From NCBI GenBank assembly GCA_016278325.1, contig JADQCB010000002.1:62001-126000 (forward strand): a DNA stretch of 64,000 nt. The letters run 5' to 3'. The position numbers and the translations under genes are program-made. Each line of letters begins with the position of its first letter. The first letter of the stretch is position 1. The DNA is from Actibacterium sp. GTDB taxonomy: Bacteria > Pseudomonadota > Alphaproteobacteria > Rhodobacterales > Rhodobacteraceae. The notes below the pieces were generated by a model. The model did not search any database. It was not told where the DNA came from and was given only the letters and a program-made list of their open reading frames with translations. Below, in pieces: positions 53,565-64,000 of the stretch.

Positions 53565-54497
53565 TCACAGCGCGGCCAGCGCCGTTTCCGGGTCCAGGCT
53601 CTCGACCGCGAGCGATGCCTCCGCAGGGGCCCGGGCACCGATCACCACCAGCCGCGTTGCATGAACCAGCCCCCCGAACCACAGCGCCAGCGCGACCGCA
53701 TCGCGCGGCGATGCCGAGGGGCCGTCGACCGCGTCCAGAACGATCTTGGACGGCGCCCAGACGCAGATCCGGCCATTTTTCACCGCCCAGTCGATCTCGG
53801 TGCGGCTGTCGGTAACGACGCAACGATCGTCACGCCCGGCCAGGACCCAGGCATTCTGTTCGATCGCCAGCAGGTCGATCCGCCGCTGCGCCATCCGCCC
53901 CTCGGAGCACGGAACCGGCGTCTCGGGCGGGCCGACGCAAAGGATGACCGGCTTGCCGCCGGCCTCCAGCCGGTCCAGCCAGCGCGGCAGCTGCGGCGCG
54001 GCAATGGCGGCATTCGACAGGAACAGCACGATCGGATGCAGCTTTTCGCCGCTCGCCGCGCGGGGGCGAAGATCGGGCGCACGGCTGCGCACGATCTCGA
54101 CCCCCAGCGCACCGGGGCCGCGGTCAAGCTTTTCGATGCGAATGAAGACACGCTCGGCCCGGGGTTCGGCCAGCAGCAGCGCGGCGATCCGTTCGGCCAG
54201 GGTTTCCAGCAGGTTCAACCGCTCCTCGGCCAGCGCCGCGGCGATGGAATCGGTGATCGTGTCATAGGACAGGATCCGGTCCACGTCATCATCCACCGGC
54301 GCGTCGCTCGGGCGCAGTTCGACAACGACATTGAAGCGCACCCGCTGGGTCGCGCCGCGTTCCGTCTGGAACGCCCCGATCTCGACCGCGACCACATGGT
54401 CGCGCAGCGCGATCCTGTCGCGCGGGTCACGCGCATTCTCCATCGCCTGGGAACGCTCCGACGGATGGGCGAAGGCAAGGTGGATATCGCTGCTCAT
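53565..54497 (-). CDS. folB: dihydroneopterin aldolase with C-terminal extension
   Basis: 310 residues, more than twice the usual ~120. Residues ~25-125 are FolB: DHVVAVEIGAFQTERGATQRVRFNVVVEL, SYDTITDSIAAALAEERLNLLETLAERIAALLL and FIRIEKLDRGPGALGVEIVR. The remaining ~180 residues (from LHPIVLFLSNAAI to the end, with ILCVGPPE, DRCVVTDSRTEIDW and LALWFGGLVHATRLVVIGA) form a separate alpha/beta domain I do not recognise. FolB cleaves dihydroneopterin in folate synthesis. The fusion, next to folP, suggests another pterin-related activity, which is not established. Confidence 0.88.
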   Translation of the reverse strand: MSSDIHLAFAHPSERSQAMENARDPRDRIALRDHVVAVEIGAFQTERGATQRVRFNVVVELRPSDAPVDDDVDRILSYDTITDSIAAALAEERLNLLETLAERIAALLLAEPRAERVFIRIEKLDRGPGALGVEIVRSRAPDLRPRAASGEKLHPIVLFLSNAAIAAPQLPRWLDRLEAGGKPVILCVGPPETPVPCSEGRMAQRRIDLLAIEQNAWVLAGRDDRCVVTDSRTEIDWAVKNGRICVWAPSKIVLDAVDGPSASPRDAVALALWFGGLVHATRLVVIGARAPAEASLAVESLDPETALAAL

Positions 54498-54601
54498 GCG
54501 GTGCTCCGGGGGCCGGGATTCGGGGCCGGGTATAGCGCACCCGCCGCGACGGCGCAGCCCCCGCTGGCGACGCCCCGTCGCCGCGGACCGACAGGCGCCG
54601 C

Positions 54602-55273
54602 CTAGTTGCTGCTGACCGCGATCGGCCGGCGATAGAAAAGATGCTGGCCGATCGCCGCGGTGCGCATGAACTTGCGCGCCCAGCTCGGTCTCACCGCGCG
54701 CGTGTGATAGAAGGTGGCACCGCCCGTCAGGTTGCGCGCGGCGCCATCCAGCATGATCTTCGCGACCTTGCCGACGCGGTCATAGGCGCGCGGCTCGGCG
54801 ATGGTTTCGGCCCGCCCGTCGCAATTATAGGTGAACTGGCACCGATAGCGCTGGCCGGTTCCCTGGCGGATGACCTCGCAGACGCTATCGGGAAAACGCG
54901 GCGACGCGGCGCGGTTCAGGATCACCTCGGCCACCGCGAACTGGCCCTTGACGGTCTCGCCACGCGCCTCGAAATACAGCGCCTGGGCCAGGCATTTCCA
55001 TTCGGACCCGCCGCTGGCCTTCGGTTGTTGCGCCAGCCATTCATCGTCATAGCGCAGATCGGGCGTCGCATCGGGCAGCGTGACCAGTGACAAGAGCCGC
55101 TCTTCCGGCACCGAATCGAGCGCCGCATTTTCGGCCCGCAAGACCCGCGCCAGGCTGTTGTCGAGCGCGGCCTGCGTGTTGTTGGAACTGGACAATGTCA
55201 TGTCGGCTGATGCACTTCCCGCAAGCAAAAGCACGACAGCGGCGCAAAGCGCCGGCCATTTCCTGCACTCCAT
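54602..55273 (-). CDS. SleB-like cell wall hydrolase (Hydrolase_2)
   Basis: 223 residues from MECRKW, preceded by GGGGGAAG. Signal peptide ALCAAVVLLLAGSASA, a linker, then from ~95 the SleB/CwlJ-type domain: CLAQALYFEARGETVKGQFAVAEVILNRAASPRFPDSVCEVIRQG, CQFTYNCDGRAE, GGATFYHT and the C-terminal WARKFMRTAAIGQHLFYR. It probably cuts peptidoglycan in the periplasm (the YEARGE Glu is the presumed catalytic residue). Vegetative proteobacteria use such enzymes for wall turnover; not spore-related here. Confidence 0.87.
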   Translation of the reverse strand: MECRKWPALCAAVVLLLAGSASADMTLSSSNNTQAALDNSLARVLRAENAALDSVPEERLLSLVTLPDATPDLRYDDEWLAQQPKASGGSEWKCLAQALYFEARGETVKGQFAVAEVILNRAASPRFPDSVCEVIRQGTGQRYRCQFTYNCDGRAETIAEPRAYDRVGKVAKIMLDGAARNLTGGATFYHTRAVRPSWARKFMRTAAIGQHLFYRRPIAVSSN

Positions 55274-55450
55274 AATCTTCCCCCACGGTGGCACGGTCAG
55301 ACCATGACCGCCGGTGAAGGCCGATACATCAAATGAGCCCGCGCGTCCACCCGGGGGGCGAAACCGTCACGATCCGCGCAGTTTACCGCCGGTCAACCGG
55401 CCGGAATCCGGCCCCGGAGTCGCATGGCCCGGCCCTGCCCGGCCGTTGCA

Positions 55451-58012
<2,562 letters not shown>

Positions 58013-58047
58013 CGCAGCGACCCTTCTTTTCGCGCGCAGCATACGCG

Positions 58048-58067
58048 GCTTGCGCCATGGCGCAAGC
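58048..58067. promoter_or_regulatory. perfect 20-base palindrome upstream of ppdK
   Basis: A perfect 10+10 inverted repeat centred on CATG (arms GCTTGCGCCA) lies 35 bases before the ppdK GTG start and 42 bases beyond the glyS stop. It could be a dimeric repressor site or a leader hairpin. No other copy was noticed in the window. Confidence 0.4.
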
Positions 58068-58108
58068 ATCGCGTTCACGCGCCGGGCCGGGGCGCCGGGC
58101 CGCCCCGC

Positions 58109-60373
58109 CTATCCTTCGATGCGGGTCAGGTCGGCGACCTGGAGGCAGATTTCGCGAATCCGGTGCAGCAGGTTCAAACGGTTGCGCCGCACCACCTGGT
58201 TGTCGGTATTCACCTGCACCGCTTCGAAAAAGGCGTCGATCGGCGCGCGCAGCGCCGCCATCGCGGCCATGGCGGTGGCGAAATCCTCGGCCTTCATCGC
58301 GGCGGCGATGCGCGTGTCGGCCTTGTCCAGCGCGGCGAACAAGGCGGTCTCGCTGTCGTCCTCGGCGAATTTCACATCCGCGCCGAAGCGGTATTCCACA
58401 CCGTCCTTTTCCTCGGCCTGAAGAAGGATGTTGTTCGCACGCTTGAACCCCTGGAGCAGGTTTTCGCCATCCTCCGTCGCCAGGAAACCGGCCAGCGCCT
58501 CGGCCCGCTTGACCAGCAATGCCAGGTCGTCGGCGCGCGGCATGTGAATGCAGGCATCGACCACGTCGTGGCGCATGCCTTCATCGCGCAGATGCACCTT
58601 CAACCGGTCGAAGAAGAACGCCAGCAGGTCATCGCTCTTTTCCGGCAGGGTCCGGCGCAGCCCGGCCAGCCAGGAGCCGTCCTCGATCACGATCTCCTCG
58701 CCCTCTTCCTCTGCCGCACCGGAAAGCCGGTCGCGCACGGCCTGGAAAGCGGCGCGGAAGATCCCCGCTTCGGCGACATCGTCGACCATCTGATGCAGGA
58801 AATAGATCTCGCGTTCCTCGGCGGTGTCGGAGGCCAGCGCGATCGTATGCGCCAGCAGCTGGACATTGATCAACCGCTCCAGCCCGATACGCAGACCGTT
58901 GCCCAGAACGGTCCGGATGATGCCAAGGGCCGCGCGGCGCAGGGCGAACGGGTCCTTGCTGCCGGTCGGTTTCTCGTCGATCGCCCAGAACCCGGTCAGC
59001 GTGTCCAGCTTGTCGGCGATCGACACCGCGATAGACACCGGGTTGCGCGGCAGCGCGTCGGCCGGACCCAGCGGCTTGTAATGCATCTCGGCCGTCTCGG
59101 CGACCTCGGGGGGAAGGCCGGCCGCCCGGGCATAGTAGCGCCCCATGATGCCCTGAAGCTCGGGGAACTCATAGACCATTTCCGACGCAAGATCGGCCTT
59201 GGAGATACGGGCCGCCTGTTCGGCCAGGTCCGGGTCCGCCCCGACAGGCAAGGCCACGCTGCGCGACAGCGTCGCGATCCGTTCGATGCGATCGCCCTGG
59301 GTGCCAAGCTGATTGTGGAAGGTGACATTGGCCAGCTTGTCCAGCCAGGGCCCCATCCCGGCGCGGGCGATGCGCAGATCGTTTTCCCAGAAAAACCGCG
59401 CATCGGACAGCCGCGCGGCCAGCACCTTTCGATTGCCGGCCAGGATCGTGGCGCCGTGATCGGCGGTGTCGCGATTGGCCACGGTGACGAAATTCACGAT
59501 CCGGCCGGTTTTCGGATCGCGCACGGAAAAGAATTTCTGGTGTTCCTTCATCGAGGTGCGCAGCACCTCTGGCGGAAGGTCGAGAAACTCTTCCTCGATC
59601 GCCCCCATCAGCACCACCGGCCATTCGACCAGCCCGGCGATCTCGGACAGCAGGGCACGATCCTCGATCACCTCCAGCCCCTGGGCAAAGGCCAGGTTGC
59701 CGGCATCGTGCCAGATCTGCTCTTCCCGCTCGGCGGGGTCGATGATCACGCGGGCCGCCTTCAGCCGCGCTGCGTAATCCTCGAACGAGGTCACGGCGAA
59801 GGGATCGGGGGCCATGAACCTGTGGCCGCGCGTGGTGTTGCCGGCCTTGATGCCGTCAAGTTCCAGCGGGACCACCTCGGCGCCGGCCTCGTCCGACAGG
59901 ATGCAAAGGATCGAATGCAGCGGGCGAACCCAGCGCAGGGTTCCACTGCCCCAGCGCATGGATCTGGGCCAGGGAAAATTGCGGATCGTCGCGTCCAGCG
60001 CCTCGGCCACGATCTCGTCCGCGGGCCGGCCCGGTCGTTCGATCGTGGCGAAATAGACCTGCCCCTTCTTGTCGTCGCGGATCTGCAGCTGATCCCTGGT
60101 CAGGCCGGTGGCGCGCAGGAAGCCCTGCACGGCCTTGTCCGGCGCGTCTGTGCGCGGCCCCTTGCGCTCTTCACGCATCGTCGGGCTTTGCGCGCTCAGC
60201 CCGGCAAGTGTCAGCACCAGCCGCCGCGGCGTCGAGAACGCCCCGGCCGAGGCATAGGTCAACCCCGCCTCGACCAGCGCATCGGTCATCCGCGCCTTCA
60301 GATCGGCGCGCGCGCGGGCCTGCATCCGGGCCGGGATTTCCTCTGAAAAAAGTTCGATCAGAAGCTCGGGCAT
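58109..60373 (-). CDS. glyS: glycine--tRNA ligase beta subunit
   Basis: 754 residues. It is the large subunit of the bacterial alpha2beta2 glycyl-tRNA synthetase, binding tRNA. Seen: ELLIELFSEEIPARMQ at the N-terminus, TPRRLVLTLAGL, FPWPRSMRWGSGTLRWVRPLH, HRFMAP, EFLDLPPEVLRTSMKEHQKFFSV, LDKLANVTFHNQLGTQGDR and DKLDTLTGFWAIDEKPTGSKDPFALRRAALGIIR. Preceded by an FkbM gene with nine bases between, in the glyQ operon. Confidence 0.96.
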   Translation of the reverse strand: MPELLIELFSEEIPARMQARARADLKARMTDALVEAGLTYASAGAFSTPRRLVLTLAGLSAQSPTMREERKGPRTDAPDKAVQGFLRATGLTRDQLQIRDDKKGQVYFATIERPGRPADEIVAEALDATIRNFPWPRSMRWGSGTLRWVRPLHSILCILSDEAGAEVVPLELDGIKAGNTTRGHRFMAPDPFAVTSFEDYAARLKAARVIIDPAEREEQIWHDAGNLAFAQGLEVIEDRALLSEIAGLVEWPVVLMGAIEEEFLDLPPEVLRTSMKEHQKFFSVRDPKTGRIVNFVTVANRDTADHGATILAGNRKVLAARLSDARFFWENDLRIARAGMGPWLDKLANVTFHNQLGTQGDRIERIATLSRSVALPVGADPDLAEQAARISKADLASEMVYEFPELQGIMGRYYARAAGLPPEVAETAEMHYKPLGPADALPRNPVSIAVSIADKLDTLTGFWAIDEKPTGSKDPFALRRAALGIIRTVLGNGLRIGLERLINVQLLAHTIALASDTAEEREIYFLHQMVDDVAEAGIFRAAFQAVRDRLSGAAEEEGEEIVIEDGSWLAGLRRTLPEKSDDLLAFFFDRLKVHLRDEGMRHDVVDACIHMPRADDLALLVKRAEALAGFLATEDGENLLQGFKRANNILLQAEEKDGVEYRFGADVKFAEDDSETALFAALDKADTRIAAAMKAEDFATAMAAMAALRAPIDAFFEAVQVNTDNQVVRRNRLNLLHRIREICLQVADLTRIEG

Positions 60374-60382
60374 GTCTTTTCC

Positions 60383-61192
60383 TCAATCGGCCCGCGTGGC
60401 CATTGTGATCTTGCGCGCGGCGCCGGGCGGCGTGACGATGGCAAAGCCGAGATCTTGCAGGATCGCGGCACAGGCCGCGCCCGTCTCCTGGCCATTGCGT
60501 TCGGGGCCGGTGTCTATGGCAACGTGCCGGGTGCGCGCCAGCACATCCTGCCCGCCCTGCAAGACCTCGGGTTCGGCCCCCTCGGCATCCATCTTCAGCA
60601 ATGCGACGCTGCCGATGGCGTGTTTTCGCGCCAGCGCGTCCAATGTCGTCGCCTGCGCGGTGAAAGCGGTAACAGCTTCGCCCGGCGGCAGAAAGACCGA
60701 ACTGTCGGCCCGGTCCGGCGCGCTGTAGAAGGTCAGTTCGCCCGCCTCTTTCCACAGGATGGCGCAATCGGCGTGGATCGCGCCATGCCCGGCGGTATTG
60801 GCGCGCAGACAGTCGAAAACCTGCGGATCGCCGTCGAAGGCAAAGACCGTGGCGCCGGCCTCGGCCGCGGTGATGGCGAAATCGCCGACATTGGCGCCGA
60901 TGTCGATCACCGTGTCGCCGGCGCCCACCGCAAATGGATCGCCCAGCCCGAACTCGACGGCCAGACGCGCCTGGCGCACCGCCCAGCCTCGCCGGTAGGA
61001 GCGCCAGATCAGCGCCGAGGGCACACGCATGCTGTGACCGGTGGTTTCCAGCACGAAAGCATCGCCGTCACGGCGCAGCGCCACCGGGCGCAACCCGTCG
61101 ATGCCGCTGCGCGCAAGGAGGTTGTGAAGCCGCAATTGCAGCCGGTGCCGAAACCGCAGACCGAGATCGTTCATGCCGAACCCCGCTTTCAT
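60383..61192 (-). CDS. FkbM family methyltransferase
   Basis: 269 residues from the ATG that overlaps the previous stop (ATGA); an ATG at 61174 is also possible. SAM-binding motif DTVIDIGANVGDFAITAAEAGATVFAFDGDP, then ALLKMDAEGAEPEVLQGGQDVLARTRHVAID, typical of FkbM proteins that O-methylate sugars or small molecules. It sits inside the glyQ-glyS operon, where it has no obvious role in translation. Its substrate may be a surface glycan. Confidence 0.88.
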   Translation of the reverse strand: MKAGFGMNDLGLRFRHRLQLRLHNLLARSGIDGLRPVALRRDGDAFVLETTGHSMRVPSALIWRSYRRGWAVRQARLAVEFGLGDPFAVGAGDTVIDIGANVGDFAITAAEAGATVFAFDGDPQVFDCLRANTAGHGAIHADCAILWKEAGELTFYSAPDRADSSVFLPPGEAVTAFTAQATTLDALARKHAIGSVALLKMDAEGAEPEVLQGGQDVLARTRHVAIDTGPERNGQETGAACAAILQDLGFAIVTPPGAARKITMATRAD

Positions 61193-61713
61193 TGCGGCGG
61201 CGGCGGACAGTCCGCCGGGGCCGGCTTGCCCTCGAACACCACCTCGCCGCAGCGGTTGATCCGGTTCCACGCATAGGCGCGCCCGTCGGGGAAGACGGCG
61301 ACGATCCGGTCGATCCCGTATTCGATGTTCTTCTCGCCCAGAAAGGCGACGGCTTCGCCGTCCTCCAGCGCGCCGGCAATCTTTCCGGCATCGAAACAGT
61401 CGAACCAGCCCGGCGCGATCAACGGCTCGGCCCCTTCCAGGGTGACATAGCTCTCGCGCAGCGTGGCCGGCGCGCCTGGCAGCGTGAAACAGGCACGGAA
61501 CCGCAACGGTGAACTGTCGGCATCGATGCCGCGAAAATCCGACGCCGGCACCGGCACGGCCGCGCCGCCGCCCGACGGGGTCAGCCGCACCTGCGCCCTC
61601 GGGCTGTCGGGCGGCACCGGCCGGTAATAGGCATAGACCTGCGCGTAATAGATCCCCGCCCCCACGATCAGCGCGGCGCCCAGAATGACGATGGCAATGA
61701 TCTTGCCGTTCAC
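61189..61713 (-). CDS. small membrane-anchored protein of unknown function (DUF6446-like)
   Basis: 174 residues from a GTG that overlaps the glyQ stop (GTGA). One N-terminal membrane helix ([26 protein letters not shown]), then a soluble periplasmic domain with [53 protein letters not shown] and [30 protein letters not shown]. Contains three cysteines in the mature part. A protein of this kind regularly stands between glyQ and glyS in this bacterial group (recalled), function unknown. Confidence 0.75.
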   Translation of the reverse strand: MNGKIIAIVILGAALIVGAGIYYAQVYAYYRPVPPDSPRAQVRLTPSGGGAAVPVPASDFRGIDADSSPLRFRACFTLPGAPATLRESYVTLEGAEPLIAPGWFDCFDAGKIAGALEDGEAVAFLGEKNIEYGIDRIVAVFPDGRAYAWNRINRCGEVVFEGKPAPADCPPPPQ

Positions 61714-62651
61714 GCGGTGTCCTCCGCGCTGTCCTGCCAGCCGCCGGCCCGGGTCTGCACGAAGGCGTCGGCGCATTTCTTCGCCAGCGCCCGCACCCGC
61801 CCGATATAGGCCTGCCGCTCGGTCACCGAGATCACGCCGCGCGCATCCAGCAGGTTGAACAGGTGGCTGGCCTTGATGCACTGGTCATAGGCCGGGTGCG
61901 CCATGACGATGCGCTTGCCGGTGCGGGGGTCCAGATGCGGGTGGGCCAGGATCGCCTCGCATTCGGTCTCGGCATCCTCGAAATGGCGCAACAGGATCTC
62001 GGTCTCGGCCACGTCGAAGTTGAAACGCGAATATTCCTGCTCGGTCTGGCGGAACACGTCGCCATAGCGCAGCGGGATCGGCGCGTCGGGGTCGTTATAG
62101 GGCATGTCCATAACGTGATCGATGCCCAGCACATACATCGCCAGCCGCTCGATCCCGTAGGTCAGCTCGCCCGAGACAGGTTTGCAGTCATGCCCGCCGA
62201 CCTGCTGGAAATAGGTGAACTGCGACACTTCCATCCCGTCGCACCAGACCTCCCATCCCAGGCCCCAGGCGCCCAGGGTGGGGCTTTCCCAGTCATCCTC
62301 GACAAAGCGGATGTCATGCAGCGCCATGTCGATGCCGATCGCCTCCAGGCTGCCCAGGAAAAGCGCCTGAAGGTCCGGCGGGCTGGGTTTGATCAGGACC
62401 TGGAACTGGTAGTAATGCTGCAACCGGTTGGGGTTCTCGCCATAACGCCCGTCGGTCGGCCGGCGCGAGGGCTGCACATAGGCTGCGGCCCAGGGGCGGC
62501 TGCCCAGGGCGCGCAAGGTGGTCGCCGGATGGAAGGTGCCGGCGCCCACTTCCATGTCATAGGGCTGCAAGACGGCGCAGCCCCGGGACGCCCAGTAGCT
62601 TTGCAGCCGCAGGATCACTTCCTGAAAACTGCGCGGTTTCGTGTCGGTCAT
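61710..62651 (-). CDS. glyQ: glycine--tRNA ligase alpha subunit
   Basis: 313 residues. The class II catalytic subunit that forms glycyl-adenylate. Seen: [71 protein letters not shown], and [11 protein letters not shown]; the motifs are intact. First gene of a leftward operon (glyQ, small membrane protein, FkbM, glyS). A TTGACC and TATTGA with 17 bases between lie about 30-60 bases upstream. Confidence 0.97.
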   Translation of the reverse strand: MTDTKPRSFQEVILRLQSYWASRGCAVLQPYDMEVGAGTFHPATTLRALGSRPWAAAYVQPSRRPTDGRYGENPNRLQHYYQFQVLIKPSPPDLQALFLGSLEAIGIDMALHDIRFVEDDWESPTLGAWGLGWEVWCDGMEVSQFTYFQQVGGHDCKPVSGELTYGIERLAMYVLGIDHVMDMPYNDPDAPIPLRYGDVFRQTEQEYSRFNFDVAETEILLRHFEDAETECEAILAHPHLDPRTGKRIVMAHPAYDQCIKASHLFNLLDARGVISVTERQAYIGRVRALAKKCADAFVQTRAGGWQDSAEDTA

Positions 62652-62682
62652 CGTGCAGGCCCCGCTGATCGGAAACAGCGCC

Positions 62683-62711
62683 TCAATAGGCAAGCGGCGC
62701 GTCAGGGTCAA
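62683..62711 (-). promoter_or_regulatory. probable glyQ promoter
   Basis: On the minus strand TTGACC (62711-62706) and TATTGA (62688-62683) are 17 bases apart, 31 bases before the glyQ ATG. Good -35, moderate -10. Confidence 0.45.
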
Positions 62712-62727
62712 TCGGCCCCCGGAAAAG

Positions 62728-62764
62728 GTCAAGTTTGACGTGCATTGGCCCCCGGCTTTGATAC
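62728..62764 (+). promoter_or_regulatory. probable promoter of the peptidoglycan-binding protein gene, with GTCAA-GT-TTGAC palindrome
   Basis: TTGACG at 62735-62740 could be the -35 box with a GATAC-type -10 near 62760. The -35 is half of a perfect 12-base palindrome (62728-62739), placed so that a bound protein would block or recruit polymerase. CGGCCCCCGG-like blocks repeat on both sides (62713 and 62747). The divergent glyQ promoter is about 20 bases away. Confidence 0.35.
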
Positions 62765-62829
62765 GGTCGACACTGGAATCGGCCGCGATACCCGGCCTGT
62801 AAGCGCAGAAAGCGGGGAAGACCACAAGC

Positions 62830-64000
62830 ATGCGTCATTTTCTTTCAGTTCTTTTCGTGATCGTCCTGTGGATGGCACCGGCCACCGCGCAACAGCGCGC
62901 CTGGGTGCAGATCGAGGCCCAGCCGACCCTGCGCGAGGCGCAGGGGCGCGCCCGCAGCTACGCGGTGGAGCTGCCCGACGTGAACGGGTTCCGCATGACC
63001 ACCGGCTGGTATGCGATCGCGCTTGGCCCCTACACGCCCGAGATGGCCGAAATTCGGCTGCGCAGCCTGCGACGCGACCGGCTGATCCCCGGCGATTCCT
63101 ATATCGTGGACGGCGGCAATTTCCTGCGTCAGTTCTGGCCGATCGGCGCGAACAGCCTGACCGCCGCGCCGGCAACGCCAGAGGCGGCACCAGAAGCCGC
63201 GCCCGGGATTGCGGCGGCGGACCCGGAGGGTGCCGCTGAAATGCCGATCCTGCGGGAAACGCCGGCAGAGGCGCGCCGCAACGAGCGCGGCCTGAGCGCA
63301 GCGCAGCGCGATCTCGTTCAGAAGGCGCTGCAATGGACCGGCTTCTATGACGGGGCCATCGACGGCGATTTCGGCCCGGGAACACGGGCCGCGATGCGCG
63401 ACTGGCAGGCCGCCAACAGTTACGAGATCACCGGCATCCTGACCACCCGGCAGCGTGCCGACCTGGTCGATGGCTACCGGGCCGACCTTGCCGCGCTGGG
63501 GCTGGAAACGGTGGACGACACCGCCGCGGGCATCCGCATCACGATGCCCACGAAGATGGTGGAATTCGCACGCTACGCGCCGCCTTTCGTGCATTACGAC
63601 AACACCGCCGGGAACGGCGTGCGGGTGCTGCTGATCAGCCAGCGCGGCGACCAGGCCACGTTGTCCGGGCTCTATGACATCATGCAGACGCTGGAAATCG
63701 TGCCGATCCAGGGCGCGCGCGACCGCGACAGCGACAGTTTCGTGCTGACCGGGCAGAACGCACAGCTGCACTCCTACACCTATGCCGCGCTGCGCGACGG
63801 GCGGATCAAGGGCTTCACGCTGACCTGGGATCCCGCGGATGCCCGGCGCATGAACCGGGTGGCGCAGATCATGCGCGACAGTTTCACGCCCTACGGCACG
63901 CAGGTCCTGGATGACTCGCTGGGCAGCGCCGGCGCCGGGCAGAGCGTGGACCTGCTGGCCGGGCTGAACATCCGCCGCCCCGAGATGTCGCGCAGCGGGT
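62830..64000 (+). CDS. secreted peptidoglycan-binding domain protein, truncated by window end
   Basis: The first 390 residues are present and the frame stays open to the last base. Signal peptide [18 protein letters not shown]. Residues ~22-100 form an SPOR-like or similar small domain ([36 protein letters not shown]). An Ala/Pro/Glu linker follows, then at ~160-215 a peptidoglycan-binding domain ([32 protein letters not shown]). After ~235 comes an unassigned domain ([46 protein letters not shown]), in which I see no protease triad. It acts outside the inner membrane; enzymatic role, if any, unknown. Confidence 0.8.
   Translation, partial: MRHFLSVLFVIVLWMAPATAQQRAWVQIEAQPTLREAQGRARSYAVELPDVNGFRMTTGWYAIALGPYTPEMAEIRLRSLRRDRLIPGDSYIVDGGNFLRQFWPIGANSLTAAPATPEAAPEAAPGIAAADPEGAAEMPILRETPAEARRNERGLSAAQRDLVQKALQWTGFYDGAIDGDFGPGTRAAMRDWQAANSYEITGILTTRQRADLVDGYRADLAALGLETVDDTAAGIRITMPTKMVEFARYAPPFVHYDNTAGNGVRVLLISQRGDQATLSGLYDIMQTLEIVPIQGARDRDSDSFVLTGQNAQLHSYTYAALRDGRIKGFTLTWDPADARRMNRVAQIMRDSFTPYGTQVLDDSLGSAGAGQSVDLLAGLNIRRPEMSRSG

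Overview
The window is high-GC DNA with short intergenic gaps and many ATGA or GTGA start/stop overlaps. Its gene content and local synteny point to an alphaproteobacterium of the Rhodobacteraceae type. Supporting landmarks are glyQ/small membrane protein/glyS, folB-folP-glmM, a tandem Lrp pair divergent from ilvC, a TRAP transporter, a FolB with a long C-terminal extension, and an intergenic element with a GGAGTATTT signature. No rRNA, tRNA, CRISPR array, insertion sequence or phage gene was recognised. Both ends cut through genes.

Layout. (1) 1-1643: the last two genes (alpha, gamma) of an alternative F-type ATPase operon of N-ATPase type. (2) 1683-2573: an aldo/keto reductase. (3) 2875-12120: a complete protocatechuate/gallate meta-cleavage pathway. 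A leftward operon (dehydrogenase, ligA1, ligB1, ligC) and a rightward operon (galB, ligK/galC, galD, ligI, ligA2, ligB2) flank a LysR-type regulator that has two DNA-binding domains. The pathway takes protocatechuate to pyruvate and oxaloacetate. It has two different LigAB dioxygenases and uses the GalB-type hydratase; no LigJ gene is present.

(4) 12149-42398: about 30 kb of exopolysaccharide genes. These include a WecB/TagA transferase, an ExoY-like initiating sugar transferase, five GT4/GT2 glycosyltransferases besides those in the operon below, a Wzx-like flippase, a Wzy-like polymerase, a polysaccharide co-polymerase with a separate BY-kinase, sugar-modifying oxidoreductases and a secreted glycoside hydrolase. 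Inside it, on one strand, lies a probable operon in the order GT2, flippase, polyketide synthase, GT2, non-ribosomal peptide synthetase, phosphopantetheinyl transferase, co-polymerase. The NRPS has the order formyltransferase, condensation-domain remnant, glycine-type adenylation domain interrupted by a luciferase-like monooxygenase, carrier protein. The PKS has the order KS-AT-KR-DH-ACP-TE. This hybrid assembly line wired into a polysaccharide export locus is the most unusual system here; my inference is that it makes an N-formylglycine-derived ketide that is either attached to the glycan or glycosylated.

(5) 43261-47990: idi, then uronate dehydrogenase and a TRAP transporter, probably for hexuronates. 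(6) 48042-64000: core metabolism and housekeeping: two Lrp/AsnC regulators, ilvC, a DMT exporter, glmM-folP-folB, a SleB-like cell-wall hydrolase, a PPDK-like enzyme, glyS, an FkbM methyltransferase, a small membrane protein, glyQ, and a truncated secreted peptidoglycan-binding protein.

All calls come from reading the sequence and from remembered family motifs; no database search was run.
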